Shown one piece after another: positions 27,128-36,700 of a stretch of 58,400 bases of DNA (positions are counted from its first letter, which is position 1; every line of letters starts with the position of its first letter). The position numbers and the translations under genes are program-made. The stretch comes from Verrucomicrobium sp. BvORR106 (GTDB lineage Bacteria; Verrucomicrobiota; Verrucomicrobiia; Verrucomicrobiales; Verrucomicrobiaceae). The DNA lies in contig NZ_BATR01000025.1 in assembly GCF_000739655.1 (NCBI RefSeq), positions 1-58,400 of the forward strand. The letters run 5' to 3'. The notes under the pieces are model-generated. The model saw only the letters and a program-made list of their open reading frames with translations, was not told the DNA's origin and did no database searches.

Positions 27128-28078
27128 ATGGCGTGGGTGGCTCTCAACTGCCCTCAATGCGGAGCCCCGCTCCCACGCGTGGCCATCTGGCGCTCGGTGA
27201 AATGCGGCTCGTGCGGCGCACTCATCATGCGAACCACCGCGATGGTGCTGCGCGACACTTTTCGCCAGGCCTTGCGGCGCGCCCGCCAACAAACGGGCGC
27301 CCTGGGTGGGGACATCACGTGTCGGGGTGAGAACTATCACTTGATGCAACAACTGGGACGTGGCGACGTCTCGCTGGTGCATCTGGCCCAGCGAGTCGGG
27401 CCCATGCCCTTCCTCGCTACGGTCAAACTCTCGTCCTCGCCCAAAGCCGCCGCACTCTATGCAAGAGAGGCGGAAGTGTTGCGCGAGCTTCACTCCATGG
27501 AGGCGGGCTCGGCCAGTGCCTACGGTCTGCAGCATCTGCCGGTGGTCATCGCCCAGGACGTATTGGAGAGCGATGGAGATGGTCTGCGTCAGGCTCTGAT
27601 CCTGCGGCATCCCAATGGCTTCTGGGGCAGCCTGGCAGCTCTCAGTCAGCGCTATCCGAATGGGCTGGATCCACGCCATGCGGTCTGGATCTGGCGGAGA
27701 CTTCTGGATGTCTTGCACTACCTCCATGCCAATGGCTGGGCACACGGAGACATCCGACCCGAACATGCTCTGGTCCATCCTGCCAACCACGGCGTACGCG
27801 TCATCGGCTGGGCCTCTGCGAAGAACGGTGCCAGCGCCAGGGAAAAGGCCCAGGACCTGCAACACAGCGCCCGCGTGGTGCTGGTGCTGCTCTGTGGCAC
27901 CAGCGAGCGGACGGCCCTCTCCGGATTCGTTCCCGAGCCTCTCGCCCAACTGGTCTTGCAGGCATGTCAGGACGAGGACTTCTGCTTTCAGCAAGGAGCC
28001 TCCGGCTTGGACGGCTTGTTGCGGACGGCCGCTCGATCCACCTTCGGACCGCCAGCCTTTGTGCCTCTGCACGTCTGA
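27128..28078 (+). CDS. Zinc-ribbon protein kinase-like protein (probable pseudokinase)
   Basis: 316 residues from the ATG at 27128, preceded by GGAGGG at a suitable distance; the frame is open back to 26882 but without family-like sequence. The N-terminus is a zinc ribbon: CPQC (8-11) and CGSC (27-30). From about 70 it follows the Ser/Thr kinase fold: glycine loop QLGRGDVSLVHLA, Lys100 in FLATVKLSS, a helix with EAEVLREL, and a catalytic loop HGDIRPEHALV (Asp208). The Asn of the catalytic loop is His213, and the DFG segment reads VIGWAS, so the metal-binding Asp is missing; activity is doubtful or atypical. No transmembrane segment. It is the first gene of a three-gene unit with the VWA and PurA-like genes (gaps 55 and 13 bp). 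Confidence 0.75.
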   Translation: MAWVALNCPQCGAPLPRVAIWRSVKCGSCGALIMRTTAMVLRDTFRQALRRARQQTGALGGDITCRGENYHLMQQLGRGDVSLVHLAQRVGPMPFLATVKLSSSPKAAALYAREAEVLRELHSMEAGSASAYGLQHLPVVIAQDVLESDGDGLRQALILRHPNGFWGSLAALSQRYPNGLDPRHAVWIWRRLLDVLHYLHANGWAHGDIRPEHALVHPANHGVRVIGWASAKNGASAREKAQDLQHSARVVLVLLCGTSERTALSGFVPEPLAQLVLQACQDEDFCFQQGASGLDGLLRTAARSTFGPPAFVPLHV

Positions 28079-28133
28079 TCCAGACTTCTCCTTTTTTCAG
28101 TACAGCAAAACCCACCCCAACCACAAAACACCC

Positions 28134-29099
28134 ATGGGCTACGGAAACTACTCACATGCCGCCCACGCCGCACTCACCGCCGGTCGCGCTCATCAGTCGC
28201 GTACCGAGGTCTTCAGCCAGACACGATGCCATGCCCTGATGAATCCCAAGGGACTCAAGGTGCGTGAATGCCGTGACAGCGCCGATCACCCGAATTCCCT
28301 CGGGATTGCGTTCGCCCTGGATGTGACGGGTTCCATGGGGGACATTCCGCACCTGCTGGCCAAGCAGGAGCTGCCCACGCTGATGAAACTCCTCACTGGA
28401 TGCCAGGTGGAAGATCCCCAGCTGATGTTCATGGCGATCGGTGATGCCACGTCGGATCAGGCCTCGCTTCAGGTGGGCCAGTTCGAGAGCACGGCAGAGC
28501 TGATGGACCAGTGGCTCACCTGGAGCTACCTGGAAGGCGGAGGCGGTGGCACAGGTCACGAGAGCTATGAGCTGGCTTTCTATGTGGCGGCGCAACACAC
28601 CGACATGGACAACATGGTGAAGCGCAAGAAAAAGGGCTATCTCTTCCTCACCGGAGATGAGCTGCCTTATCCCACAGTTTCGCGTCATCAAGTGGATGCG
28701 CTCCTCGATGAGAAGCTTGATGAAGACATTCCCATTGAGGAGGTCATCGCTGCCGCCGCGGAGTCCTACCACCTGTTCTTCCTGATCCCGGATCTGCAAC
28801 GCGCCAAACGCTGTGAGTCGCGCTGGCGTCAGCTTTTGGGGGACCATACCATCTGCATGGAGTCGCCATCGGACACCTGCGCCGTGGCCGCCTCCATCGT
28901 GGCACTCACGGAAAAGCGGATCCCCAGCCTGGATGCCCTGGCGAAGACGCTTGGCGAGAATGGTTTCCAGCGTGACCGCATCAGCGCCACATTGCGTGCC
29001 ATTCAGGACTACGCGGCCGTGTTGCACCTTGGGCCCTCCAAGAGCTATCACGCGCCCGTGACTTCGGGAGGCAGTTGGTGGAAGCGACTGTTCGGCTGA
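28134..29099 (+). CDS. VWA (MIDAS) domain protein
   Basis: 321 residues from the ATG at 28134. The short N-terminal region (MGYGNYSHAAHAALTAGRAH ... HALMNPKGLKVRE) precedes a von Willebrand A domain: the metal site Asp63-x-Thr65-x-Ser67 in AFALDVTGSMGD, a second Asp at 104 (AIGDATSDQ), and TGDE (173-176). The glycine-rich LEGGGGGTGHESYELAFY loop is distinctive. The C-terminal third (SLDALAKTLGENGFQRDRIS ...) is helical. No signal or membrane segment, so cytoplasmic. VWA proteins of the TerY kind work with kinases and phosphatases as metal-dependent scaffolds; by analogy this one may organise the kinase-like and PurA-like proteins. That role is inferred. Confidence 0.85.
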   Translation: MGYGNYSHAAHAALTAGRAHQSRTEVFSQTRCHALMNPKGLKVRECRDSADHPNSLGIAFALDVTGSMGDIPHLLAKQELPTLMKLLTGCQVEDPQLMFMAIGDATSDQASLQVGQFESTAELMDQWLTWSYLEGGGGGTGHESYELAFYVAAQHTDMDNMVKRKKKGYLFLTGDELPYPTVSRHQVDALLDEKLDEDIPIEEVIAAAAESYHLFFLIPDLQRAKRCESRWRQLLGDHTICMESPSDTCAVAASIVALTEKRIPSLDALAKTLGENGFQRDRISATLRAIQDYAAVLHLGPSKSYHAPVTSGGSWWKRLFG

Positions 29100-29112
29100 T
29101 TCCCGTCTTCAA

Positions 29113-30483
29113 GTGAGCAGCACCCGCTTTGCTTCCGTGCTGGGCCTCGGCTTCGGCGACTGTGGAAAGGGACACTTTATTGACGTCCTGGCCAGGCGCT
29201 GGCAGGCACACACCGTCGTGCGCTTTAACGGCGGCGCCCAGGCCGGGCACAATGTGGTGACCCCCGCGGAAGCAAGACTGCCAGCCCGGCACCACACCTA
29301 TTCCCAGTTTGGCAGCGGCACCTTCGTCCCGGGGGTGCGGACGCTGCTTCTCGACCCCGTGGTGGTACATCCCACCGCCCTGCTGGTAGAGGCGGGAGTT
29401 CTAGGTCAAACCGGGATCGATGACGCCCTGCCGCGGCTCACCATCGATGCCATGTGCCGCGTCACCACGCCCTACCATCAGGCTGCCGGGCGATTGCGGG
29501 AGCTGCTGCGAGGTGCCACGGCACATGGCACCTGTGGTGTGGGTGTGGGCGAGACGGTCCGCCACTCCCTGGAGCACCCTGACCAGGTGCTGCGCTATGG
29601 TGACTTCTCCAGTTCCAACTCCGCAAACCTTCATGCGCAACGGGACAAACTCTCGGCCATTCGCCAGTCCATTCGAGAGGAGTTTGAACCACTGGTGCAG
29701 GCCATGCCTGTAGAAAGCGTCACCGACGAGTTGGCCATTCTTCGTGACGAATCTCTTCCCACCACCTGGTTGAACCATTGTCGCGCGCTGGCCCGCCAGT
29801 GCCCTCCTGCGTCGGCCTCCCAGATCCATGAGCAACTGACACGTCCCGGATGCGTGTTGTTTGAAGGGGCCCAAGGCGTGCTGTTGGATGAGTGGCGGGG
29901 CTTTCATCCTCACACCACCTGGAGTTCCACCACAGCCCACGCCGTCAATCACGTGGCCTCGCGCTATGGGGTGCAGTCGGACATTGAACACTACGGCGTG
30001 TTGCGCAGCTACCTCACTCGTCACGGCATCGGTCCCATGCCCACACACGATGCCACTTTGGATGCAATCTTTCCCGAGCCCCACAACCACGCAGAGGGCT
30101 GGCAGGGCCAGTTCCGTCGCGGGCACCCCGATGCAGTACTGCTTCGCTACGCCCTGGAGTCTGCGGGTGCACTGTCTGGCCTGCTCATCGGCCACCTGGA
30201 TGTCTTCGAGCGCGATGTCAAATTGAAGTGGTGTGAGCGCTATGATGGCCTGCCTGATGCAGCAAACTCGTGCGAGCGCCTGCCTTTAGGCGAAATGGGA
30301 GACCTCGCCCACCAGGAGAAGCTGACGGAATGGCTCTATCAAGCCCAGCCCCAATACGCTGAAGAGGCAGTGACATCTGCAGCGGCGTTGTTGGAGCGAA
30401 TCGCCGGTGTCACCGATGTGCCGGTGATTTTGCGTTCCTACGGCCCGACCTCAACAGAGGTGGTGAGTGGGGAGGGCAAGTAG
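29113..30483 (+). CDS. Divergent adenylosuccinate synthetase (PurA) paralogue
   Basis: 456 residues from a GTG at 29113, 13 bp after the VWA gene; similar in length to PurA (about 430). Retained: the phosphate loop GLGFGDCGKGHFID with the catalytic Asp16 and Lys19, FNGGAQAGHNVV with catalytic His46, GVGVGE (142-147), FEGAQGVLLD (250-259), SYLTRHGIGPMPT (299-311). Changed: the Glu of GDEGKGK is Cys; the aspartate-binding Arg loop (GRRRRTGW in E. coli PurA) reads GQFRRGHPD; and the guanine-recognition TKLD reads GHLD. So it likely phosphorylates the 6-oxo group of a purine nucleotide but may use another amine or nucleophile, or another NTP. Being in an operon with VWA and kinase-like genes argues against housekeeping AMP synthesis. 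Confidence 0.8.
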   Translation: MSSTRFASVLGLGFGDCGKGHFIDVLARRWQAHTVVRFNGGAQAGHNVVTPAEARLPARHHTYSQFGSGTFVPGVRTLLLDPVVVHPTALLVEAGVLGQTGIDDALPRLTIDAMCRVTTPYHQAAGRLRELLRGATAHGTCGVGVGETVRHSLEHPDQVLRYGDFSSSNSANLHAQRDKLSAIRQSIREEFEPLVQAMPVESVTDELAILRDESLPTTWLNHCRALARQCPPASASQIHEQLTRPGCVLFEGAQGVLLDEWRGFHPHTTWSSTTAHAVNHVASRYGVQSDIEHYGVLRSYLTRHGIGPMPTHDATLDAIFPEPHNHAEGWQGQFRRGHPDAVLLRYALESAGALSGLLIGHLDVFERDVKLKWCERYDGLPDAANSCERLPLGEMGDLAHQEKLTEWLYQAQPQYAEEAVTSAAALLERIAGVTDVPVILRSYGPTSTEVVSGEGK

Positions 30484-30811
30484 TCGCCTGTCGGAGATTC
30501 GATTCGATGGTGATCACCTAGAACCCAGCCCCAGCAGCAGAACCCCTGACACCGCCATCCATCAGCCCCCTATGCCCACAACAGTCCCCGCAAATCCTCT
30601 CTGCCCCATCCCGAACGATCCCGGTCGTAGTTGACGACGTGAGGAGACACTAATTTCCCGGTCTATCACGCCGCGGCAGGAAGCGGAGCCAAGTGGCCAA
30701 GTTATCCGCTGGGTCGGGCGGCAGCAGGGCGTTGGACAGGCGGATATCTGTCGCGTCATCCTCACCACAGACGCTTCAGTTAGTGCCTGCCAAGGAACCT
30801 GAGGAGCTGAC

Positions 30812-30953
30812 GTGGGGGTGTTGATGGCGGTGGGGAGGAAGCGGATGCTGTCGGCTTTCCCACCTGATCATCTCCTGCGGAGGTCCCCAAGGTAGACTCG
30901 CTTAGGGCTCGTCCAACCTTGGGCTGTGCTACAGATCCCATACTGGGATCTAC
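30812..30953. repeat. Dispersed structured repeat, copy 2
   Basis: Ungapped match to 78-219. The first hairpin pairs 30886-30893 with 30916-30923 (8 bp). One pair is C157-G184 in copy 1 and G30891-C30918 here, a compensatory double change. The second hairpin (30934-30940 with 30944-30950) is unchanged. Confidence 0.8.
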
Positions 30954-30998
30954 TTCGGTCTGAGGCGGGCATCTCAAGGTAGTTCCTTGGCACCCCCG

Positions 30999-31014
30999 CA
31001 AACGTGCACGTTTG
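30999..31014. promoter_or_regulatory. 16-bp perfect palindrome upstream of the two-component genes
   Basis: A fully self-complementary 16-mer centred on TGCA (CAAACGTGCACGTTTG), about 230 bp before the chosen kinase start and 115 bp before the earliest possible GTG start. It has the form of a dimer-binding operator, but it lies among repeats, so a regulatory role is only a possibility. Confidence 0.35.
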
Positions 31015-31245
31015 GTCCGTTCTCCTCACGTCGACACCCACAACCGCCTTTGGGAGTCTCTCTGCAGAAGACATCACCTTGGAACCACTGCCACTTGAGG
31101 CAAACTCACGAAACTTCCCCTCTTCCCCGTGCACCCAACCTCGCATTTGAGACTGCTTCCAGATACAGTAGCGTCTGTGGTGCCTTCGCGTCTCTCCATC
31201 CTCCCCCGACCCGCCCCACTCCAGCGGCGTGGGGGTCCGTGGCGG

Positions 31246-32919
31246 ATGGCACCCATCCTCTGGGGTTGCCTGGCCTCGCCGCTGGCCCTGCCCTCAGTCC
31301 GTGCCGAATCCCTCCCCAACCCCGCCCCGGTGGTGTTGCTGGTGGACGGCAAACCGTTCTCTGCGGGTCCAACTGGCTTTCGAGTTCCAGCGTTCGCCAA
31401 AACGGTCAGCTTCCGCCTGGGCAAATCCGCCCAGGAGGATCCAGAGAACTGCCGCCGCATTCGCTTCAAGTTGGATGGAGTGGATGAATCCTGGCGTCAG
31501 ATCGAGAGCGAGATGTGTCTCATCGTACGGTTCGCCGATGTGGCGGGAGACCAGGTGGGGCAGCGTCTTTTCCCGGTGGATGGCATCAGTGCAGGATGGC
31601 GGGGTGAGACCGGGACTTCCACCTTCACCTCGCGACGGGAATCCTTACGAGTGCCACCGGATGCCGCCACTGTGACGGTGGCTATTTCCTCGTCCGGCCC
31701 TCCCACGGCCATGGGACTTTATGCCGTTCGAGACTTGAAGCTCTCGAGCCCGGCCACGCCGACAGCAAGGATGGTCTACGAAACGGCCTCCGGTCTCGAT
31801 GAGCAGCACTCCATCACCACTGGCTGGACGCGCAGCGGCACCCGCCCCTCCATGGCCAGGCTGGTGACCACCCCTGCGGGAGAAGCATTGTGCATCCTGG
31901 ATGATGATGCTGGAGCTCATGCTGAGTGGAATCTTCTCCGCACGGGTGCGCCACGCGTCACTCCCGGCGAGACCCTCACCGTGGAGTGGTCCGAGATGTA
32001 CAACATCGGCATGGGCAACCGCTTTGACGTGAACTACGGACGTCTGGGCGCCGGCACCCACACGTTCTGGAGCGATGAACTGGATGCCACGGGCAACTCG
32101 CTCCATGGGCCGCGCCAGCTTCAGTTTGTGGTGCTGAAGCCGTTGTGGCGCAGCGTCTGGTTTTGGATCAGCAGTTCCACCATCGGCGGGCTGGTGCTCT
32201 GGTGGGCCTGCCGGGCCATCATCCGGCGGCGTATCCGCCAGCACCTCGCCCGGGCCGAGCAGGAGCGGTTGGTCGAGCTGGAACGCCTGCGGATCGCGCG
32301 GGATCTGCATGACGACCTCGGGGCGAGGCTCACTCACATTTCGCTCATGAGCGGGCTCGCCGAGAACGAGCCCCAGAGCGAGTCCTCGCGGGAGAGCTTC
32401 CAACGCATCTCTGCCATGGCTCGCGAGCTGGTGGGCGCGCTCTACCAAACGGTATGGACCGTGAATCCCGAGCACGATCACCTGGAGGCGCTGGTGAACT
32501 ACATCTGCCAGCTCACGCAGAACTTCTGCGACACCGCACGGATCCGCTGCCGCATTCATTCCTGCGAGGTGCCGGGCCAGCGCCGCGTCACCAGTGAGGT
32601 GCGCCACAACATCACACTGGCCGTGAAGGAAGCCCTGCACAATGCCATCAAGCACGCCGCGGCCACCGAGATCACCGTGCGCATGGAGTTCACCGATCCG
32701 ACCCTCACGATCACCATCACCGACAATGGGAGCGGATTCGATTCCGCAAACACGACGCCAGGGCACGGTCTCAACAACATGGAGCGCCGCATGAATTCCC
32801 TGGGCGGCACCGTTACCTTCCAGAGCGTGCCCGCCAAGGGCACCACCGTCCGATTCGAAGTGCCCATTCCTGCCACGCCCTCCAGGCGGCCATCACCATC
32901 CTCTTCTCCTGCGACCTAA
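31246..32919 (+). CDS. Membrane sensor histidine kinase (HisKA_3/NarL class)
   Basis: 557 residues if started at the ATG 31246, which yields a signal peptide (MAPILWGCLASPLALPSVRA); a GTG at 31129 would add 39 residues. The periplasmic part has two Y_Y_Y-like pieces: FKLDGVDESWR near the start and a GPRQLQFVVLKPLWRSVWFW end just before the single membrane helix (SSSTIGGLVLWWACRAII). No propeller repeats precede it, unlike hybrid kinases. The cytoplasmic part has the phosphoacceptor helix RIARDLHDDLGARLTHI and an HATPase domain with VKEALHNAIKHA, DNGSGF and GHGLNNMERR. Downstream by 4 bp is its response regulator. The signal is unknown, perhaps a glycan product. Confidence 0.88.
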   Translation: MAPILWGCLASPLALPSVRAESLPNPAPVVLLVDGKPFSAGPTGFRVPAFAKTVSFRLGKSAQEDPENCRRIRFKLDGVDESWRQIESEMCLIVRFADVAGDQVGQRLFPVDGISAGWRGETGTSTFTSRRESLRVPPDAATVTVAISSSGPPTAMGLYAVRDLKLSSPATPTARMVYETASGLDEQHSITTGWTRSGTRPSMARLVTTPAGEALCILDDDAGAHAEWNLLRTGAPRVTPGETLTVEWSEMYNIGMGNRFDVNYGRLGAGTHTFWSDELDATGNSLHGPRQLQFVVLKPLWRSVWFWISSSTIGGLVLWWACRAIIRRRIRQHLARAEQERLVELERLRIARDLHDDLGARLTHISLMSGLAENEPQSESSRESFQRISAMARELVGALYQTVWTVNPEHDHLEALVNYICQLTQNFCDTARIRCRIHSCEVPGQRRVTSEVRHNITLAVKEALHNAIKHAAATEITVRMEFTDPTLTITITDNGSGFDSANTTPGHGLNNMERRMNSLGGTVTFQSVPAKGTTVRFEVPIPATPSRRPSPSSSPAT

Positions 32920-32923
32920 GCTG

Positions 32924-33562
32924 ATGAAAGACAAGAAAACGATCGTGATTGTGGAGGATGATCCGGGGCTTCGGGAGCAGCTCCTCCTGGTGCTGAAAAG
33001 CGCCCGCGATATCGAGTGCCTCTACGCCGTGAAGTCTGGGGAAGAAGCCGTCCGCCAGATCCCCACCAACCCACCCGATGTGGTCTTGATGGACATTCAA
33101 CTGCCTGGGATGTCGGGCATTGAATGCGTGGCGGTGCTCAAGAAGCGCCTGCCGGACATGGAGTTCATCATGCTCACCGTGTACGAAGATGCCGAACGCA
33201 TCTTCCGCGCCCTCAAAGCAGGGGCGAGCGGATACCTCGTAAAATCGAGCGCCCCGGAGAAACTGTTCGAGGCCATCCGTGATGTCCACTCGGGTGGAGC
33301 GCAATTCTCCGCCCACATCGCCCGCCGGGTGGTGCAGTACTTTCGCGGGCCCACGAAGCCGGTGGATGAGAACGAAAAACTCTCGCCGCGCGAGGGGGAG
33401 GTCATTGAGCTGCTGGCCTCCGGATACATCTACAAGGAGATCGCGGACAAGCTGGGCATCGGCACGGAAACGGTGCGCACCTATGTCAAAAACATCTGCG
33501 TGAAGCTGCGGGTGAAGAACCGCACTGAGGCAGTGGCGAAGCATATTTCCGGCGAATCCTGA
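32924..33562 (+). CDS. NarL/FixJ-family response regulator
   Basis: 212 residues. The receiver domain (1-125) has the acidic pair EDD (about 11-13), the phosphorylation Asp in VVLMDIQLPGMSG, Thr in MLTVYED and Lys in GYLVKSSAPEK. The C-terminal LuxR-type helix-turn-helix (about 148-210) shows LSPREGEVIELLASGYIYKEIA and GIGTETVRTYVKNI. It is the partner of the preceding kinase and probably a DNA-binding activator; the 3.5-kb dehydrogenase gene begins 140 bp downstream and is the nearest candidate target. Confidence 0.95.
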   Translation: MKDKKTIVIVEDDPGLREQLLLVLKSARDIECLYAVKSGEEAVRQIPTNPPDVVLMDIQLPGMSGIECVAVLKKRLPDMEFIMLTVYEDAERIFRALKAGASGYLVKSSAPEKLFEAIRDVHSGGAQFSAHIARRVVQYFRGPTKPVDENEKLSPREGEVIELLASGYIYKEIADKLGIGTETVRTYVKNICVKLRVKNRTEAVAKHISGES

Positions 33563-33702
33563 CCCTCTGCGGGCAGGGGGTGACCTCCCCGCTTTAGGGG
33601 ATGCGGCGGAAAGTGACGAGCCGCGGGAGTGCGTGCAACTTGAATGGGGACCCCGGCTTCCGGGACCATCGCGCTTCAGTTCAACCACCGCTCCTCATCT
33701 CC

Positions 33703-36700
33703 GTGATCAAGTTACCGCCATTCACCCAAGGCCTCCGGCTGGCTGTGCTGCTGCTGACGTCCGTTTCGCTCGCCCAGCCTCTTGCCGCACAACCTGCCAC
33801 GCCCGCTCCGGCCCCGACCGTCGCAAAATCCAAGGATGCCATCTCGGTACTCGTCATTGGAGGACAGAACAATCACGACTGGAAAATCGGCAATGAGTTC
33901 CTGCTGACCCTCCTGAATGGACTGCCGGGGTTCATCGCCGAGGAATCCAACACACCCGCCAAAGGCGCGCCAGCGGCGGAGTGGGACAAGTGGGATCCCC
34001 AGTTCCACAAGTACCAGTGCATCGTCCTGGACTACAACGGGGACATGTGGCCGCAGCGGGTGCAGACGGCTTTTGAGAAATATGTCGCTGAAGGCGGCTC
34101 CGTGGCGCTGGTTCATGCCGCCAACAACAGCTTCACCGGTTGGAAGGAATACGAAAAAATGGTGGGCCTCCTCTGGCGTCATACCGTCTATGGTGCAGGG
34201 CTCTATCTGGAAGATGACGGCACCGTGGTGCGCGAGCCCGCGGGCAAAGGCCGCTCGTCCGGCCATGGCAAGCAGTGGGACTGGCAGGTCACCGTGCGCG
34301 ATGCGCAACACCCCGTCACCGCCGGCATGCCCCGTGTGTGGAAGCATGTGAAGGACGAGCTCTACCACGGCCAGCGCGGGCCGGCTGAGAACGTGAACAT
34401 TCTCCTCAGCGCCTTTGACGATGCGAAGTACCAGGGGACGGGCAAACATGAGCCGGTGCTCTGGTGGGTGCCCTATGGCAAGGGCAAGGTGATGACCAAT
34501 GTGATGGGCCACGTGGGAGACAGCTCCGGCCCGCTGGCCTGTGTTGGTTTTCAAACGACATTCCTGCGATCCATTGAATGGCTGGTGACCGGCAAGTGCC
34601 CGACGGCCATCCCTCAGGACTTCCCCACGGAGGAGCGCACCAGCCGCAACTTCCCCGGTGGCGTGCCCAAGGTGCCGATCATGGATCTCACCACCCAGCA
34701 GGCCATGGACCGGATCAAAGTGCCGGAAGGTTATCGCCTTGAACTCGTCACCGCAGAGCCCACCATCGTGCATCCCGTGCTCTGCACCTGGGATGGAGAC
34801 GGGCACATGTATGTGGCGGAGATGCGCAGCTACATGCATGATCTCAAGGCCACCGGCCAGGACGAGCCGGTCTCGCGGGTGTCCCGCCTCACGGATACCA
34901 ACGGGGACGGCATCCTCGACAAATCCACGGTCTTCGCAGACAAACTGGTGCTGCCGCGCATGGTCCTGCCCCTGGACGGGCGCGTCATCATTGCCGAAAC
35001 CTATACCGGCAAGTTCGCCACCTATCAGGACACCAACGGCGACGGTGTTGCAGATGAGAAGAAAGACTTCTACAACGGGGAACCGACCAAGAACAACCTG
35101 GAGCACCAGGACACCGCGCTGCAGTGGGGCATCGACAACCACCTGTACAGCGGCAATCTCTCCCGCCGCTTCCGCCTCACCCGTGAAGGCAGCGCCATGG
35201 AGCCCGTGCAGATCTTCGGCCGCACCTCGCAGTGGGGTCTGGCCATGGATGATGAAGGGCGCTTCTTCTGCTCTGCGGCCGGTGGGGAAAACCCGGCCTT
35301 TGGCTTCCAGCAGTTTCCCAGCTACGGCAGCCTGACGTTGCCAGACGAAACCGAGCCGGGATTTGCCGAGACTTTCCCCGGCGTGCAGACGGTGGACACC
35401 CAAAGCGGCCTCAACCGCATCCACAACACCAAGGGCACGCTCAATCACTTCAGCGCCTGCTGCGGGCAGTCCATCTTCCGCGGTGATCAACTGCCCCAGG
35501 AAATGCGGGGCGACTACATCCTGCCGGAGCCGGTGGGCCGCCTCATCCGCCGGGCCAAGGTAAATAACGTGGATGGCAAGCGTGTGCTCACCAATGCCAC
35601 CCCGGGCGACGAGTTCATCACCTCCACCGACATGGCCTTCCGCCCGGTGTGGACCGCCACCGGGCCCGATGGCTGCCTGTACATCGTGGACATGCACCAC
35701 GGTGTCATTCAGGAGAGCGCCTGGGTACCTCAGGGCGGCTACCTGCACAGCGCGATCGTGAACGAGGGCTATGACAAGTATGTGGGCCACGGCCGCATCT
35801 ACCGCCTGGTGCACAAGGACTACAAGCCGGGCGCACAGCCCCGCATGCTGCAGGAAAAACCGGCCGAACTGGTCCGGCATCTCTCCCACCCCAACGGCTG
35901 GTGGCGGGATACCGCACAGAAGCTCCTGGTGCTCAAAGGAGACCGGAGCGTGGTCCCGGCCCTCACCGATCTCGTCCGCAAGGGCCAGGAGCCCCTGGGT
36001 CGCATGCACGCCCTCTGGACTCTGGACGGCTTGGGCGCCACGGACCGGCAGCTTCTCCTGGACGCGTTCAAAGACAAAGATGAACGCGTGCGCGCCGCCG
36101 CCATCCGCATCAGCGAAGGCCATCTGCAGAAGGCTGACAAGGAACTGCTGACCCAGGTGGAGGCAATGGTCAAAGACCCCTCTCCTGATGTGGTCGTTCA
36201 AGCTGTCAACTCTCTGCGCTACGTCCCCGCCAAAGGTGGACACACCGCGATGCAGGCAGCCGCCACCTCCCATCCTTGGAACGAGATCATCACCGCCTCC
36301 GCCCGACAGAGCCTGCAGTTCGATCCGGCCAGACCCAGCGGAATCTCCGTCAAGATCGATCCCGTGGGCATGGCGCTCATGCGGAAGGGCAGCGAGCACT
36401 ACGCCCAGATCTGCTTTGCCTGCCATGGCCCGGATGGCAAGGGCGTGGTGACCTCCGATGGTCTCCATCTCGCCCCGCCGCTCTCCGGTTCACCCCGCGT
36501 GGCAGGCAGTCCGGATGCGCTCGTGCGCATTCTGCTGCATGGTCTCATGGGCGAAGTGGATGGCAAGACCTACCCTGGCGCCATGGTGCCGATGAAGGCC
36601 AACGATGACCAGTGGGTGGCGGAGGTTCTTACCTATATCCGCAACAACTTTGGCAACAATGCGCCCACCATCACCCCTGCGGAGGTGGCCGCCATCCGCG

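Larger units (their letters stand above)
30484..31245. other. Repeat-rich non-coding region
   Basis: No supportable gene. It contains modules shared with 17573-17612 (30626-30652 direct, 30768-30787 inverted), the 142-bp structured repeat (30812-30953), a 16-bp palindrome at 30999-31014, and an inverted CTCCTCACGTCGA at 31022-31034 matching the first module. The kinase promoter should lie in its right part. Confidence 0.6.

Noticed and set aside
29113-30483. Housekeeping purA
   Set aside because: Signature loops for aspartate and guanine are altered, and the operon partners are a VWA protein and a kinase-like protein rather than purine genes.
33712-36468. Long antisense open frame (about 900 codons) under the ThuA-dehydrogenase gene
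   Set aside because: The His/Gly-rich, low-complexity peptide is typical of a shadow of a GC-rich gene; the plus-strand product has clear domains throughout.
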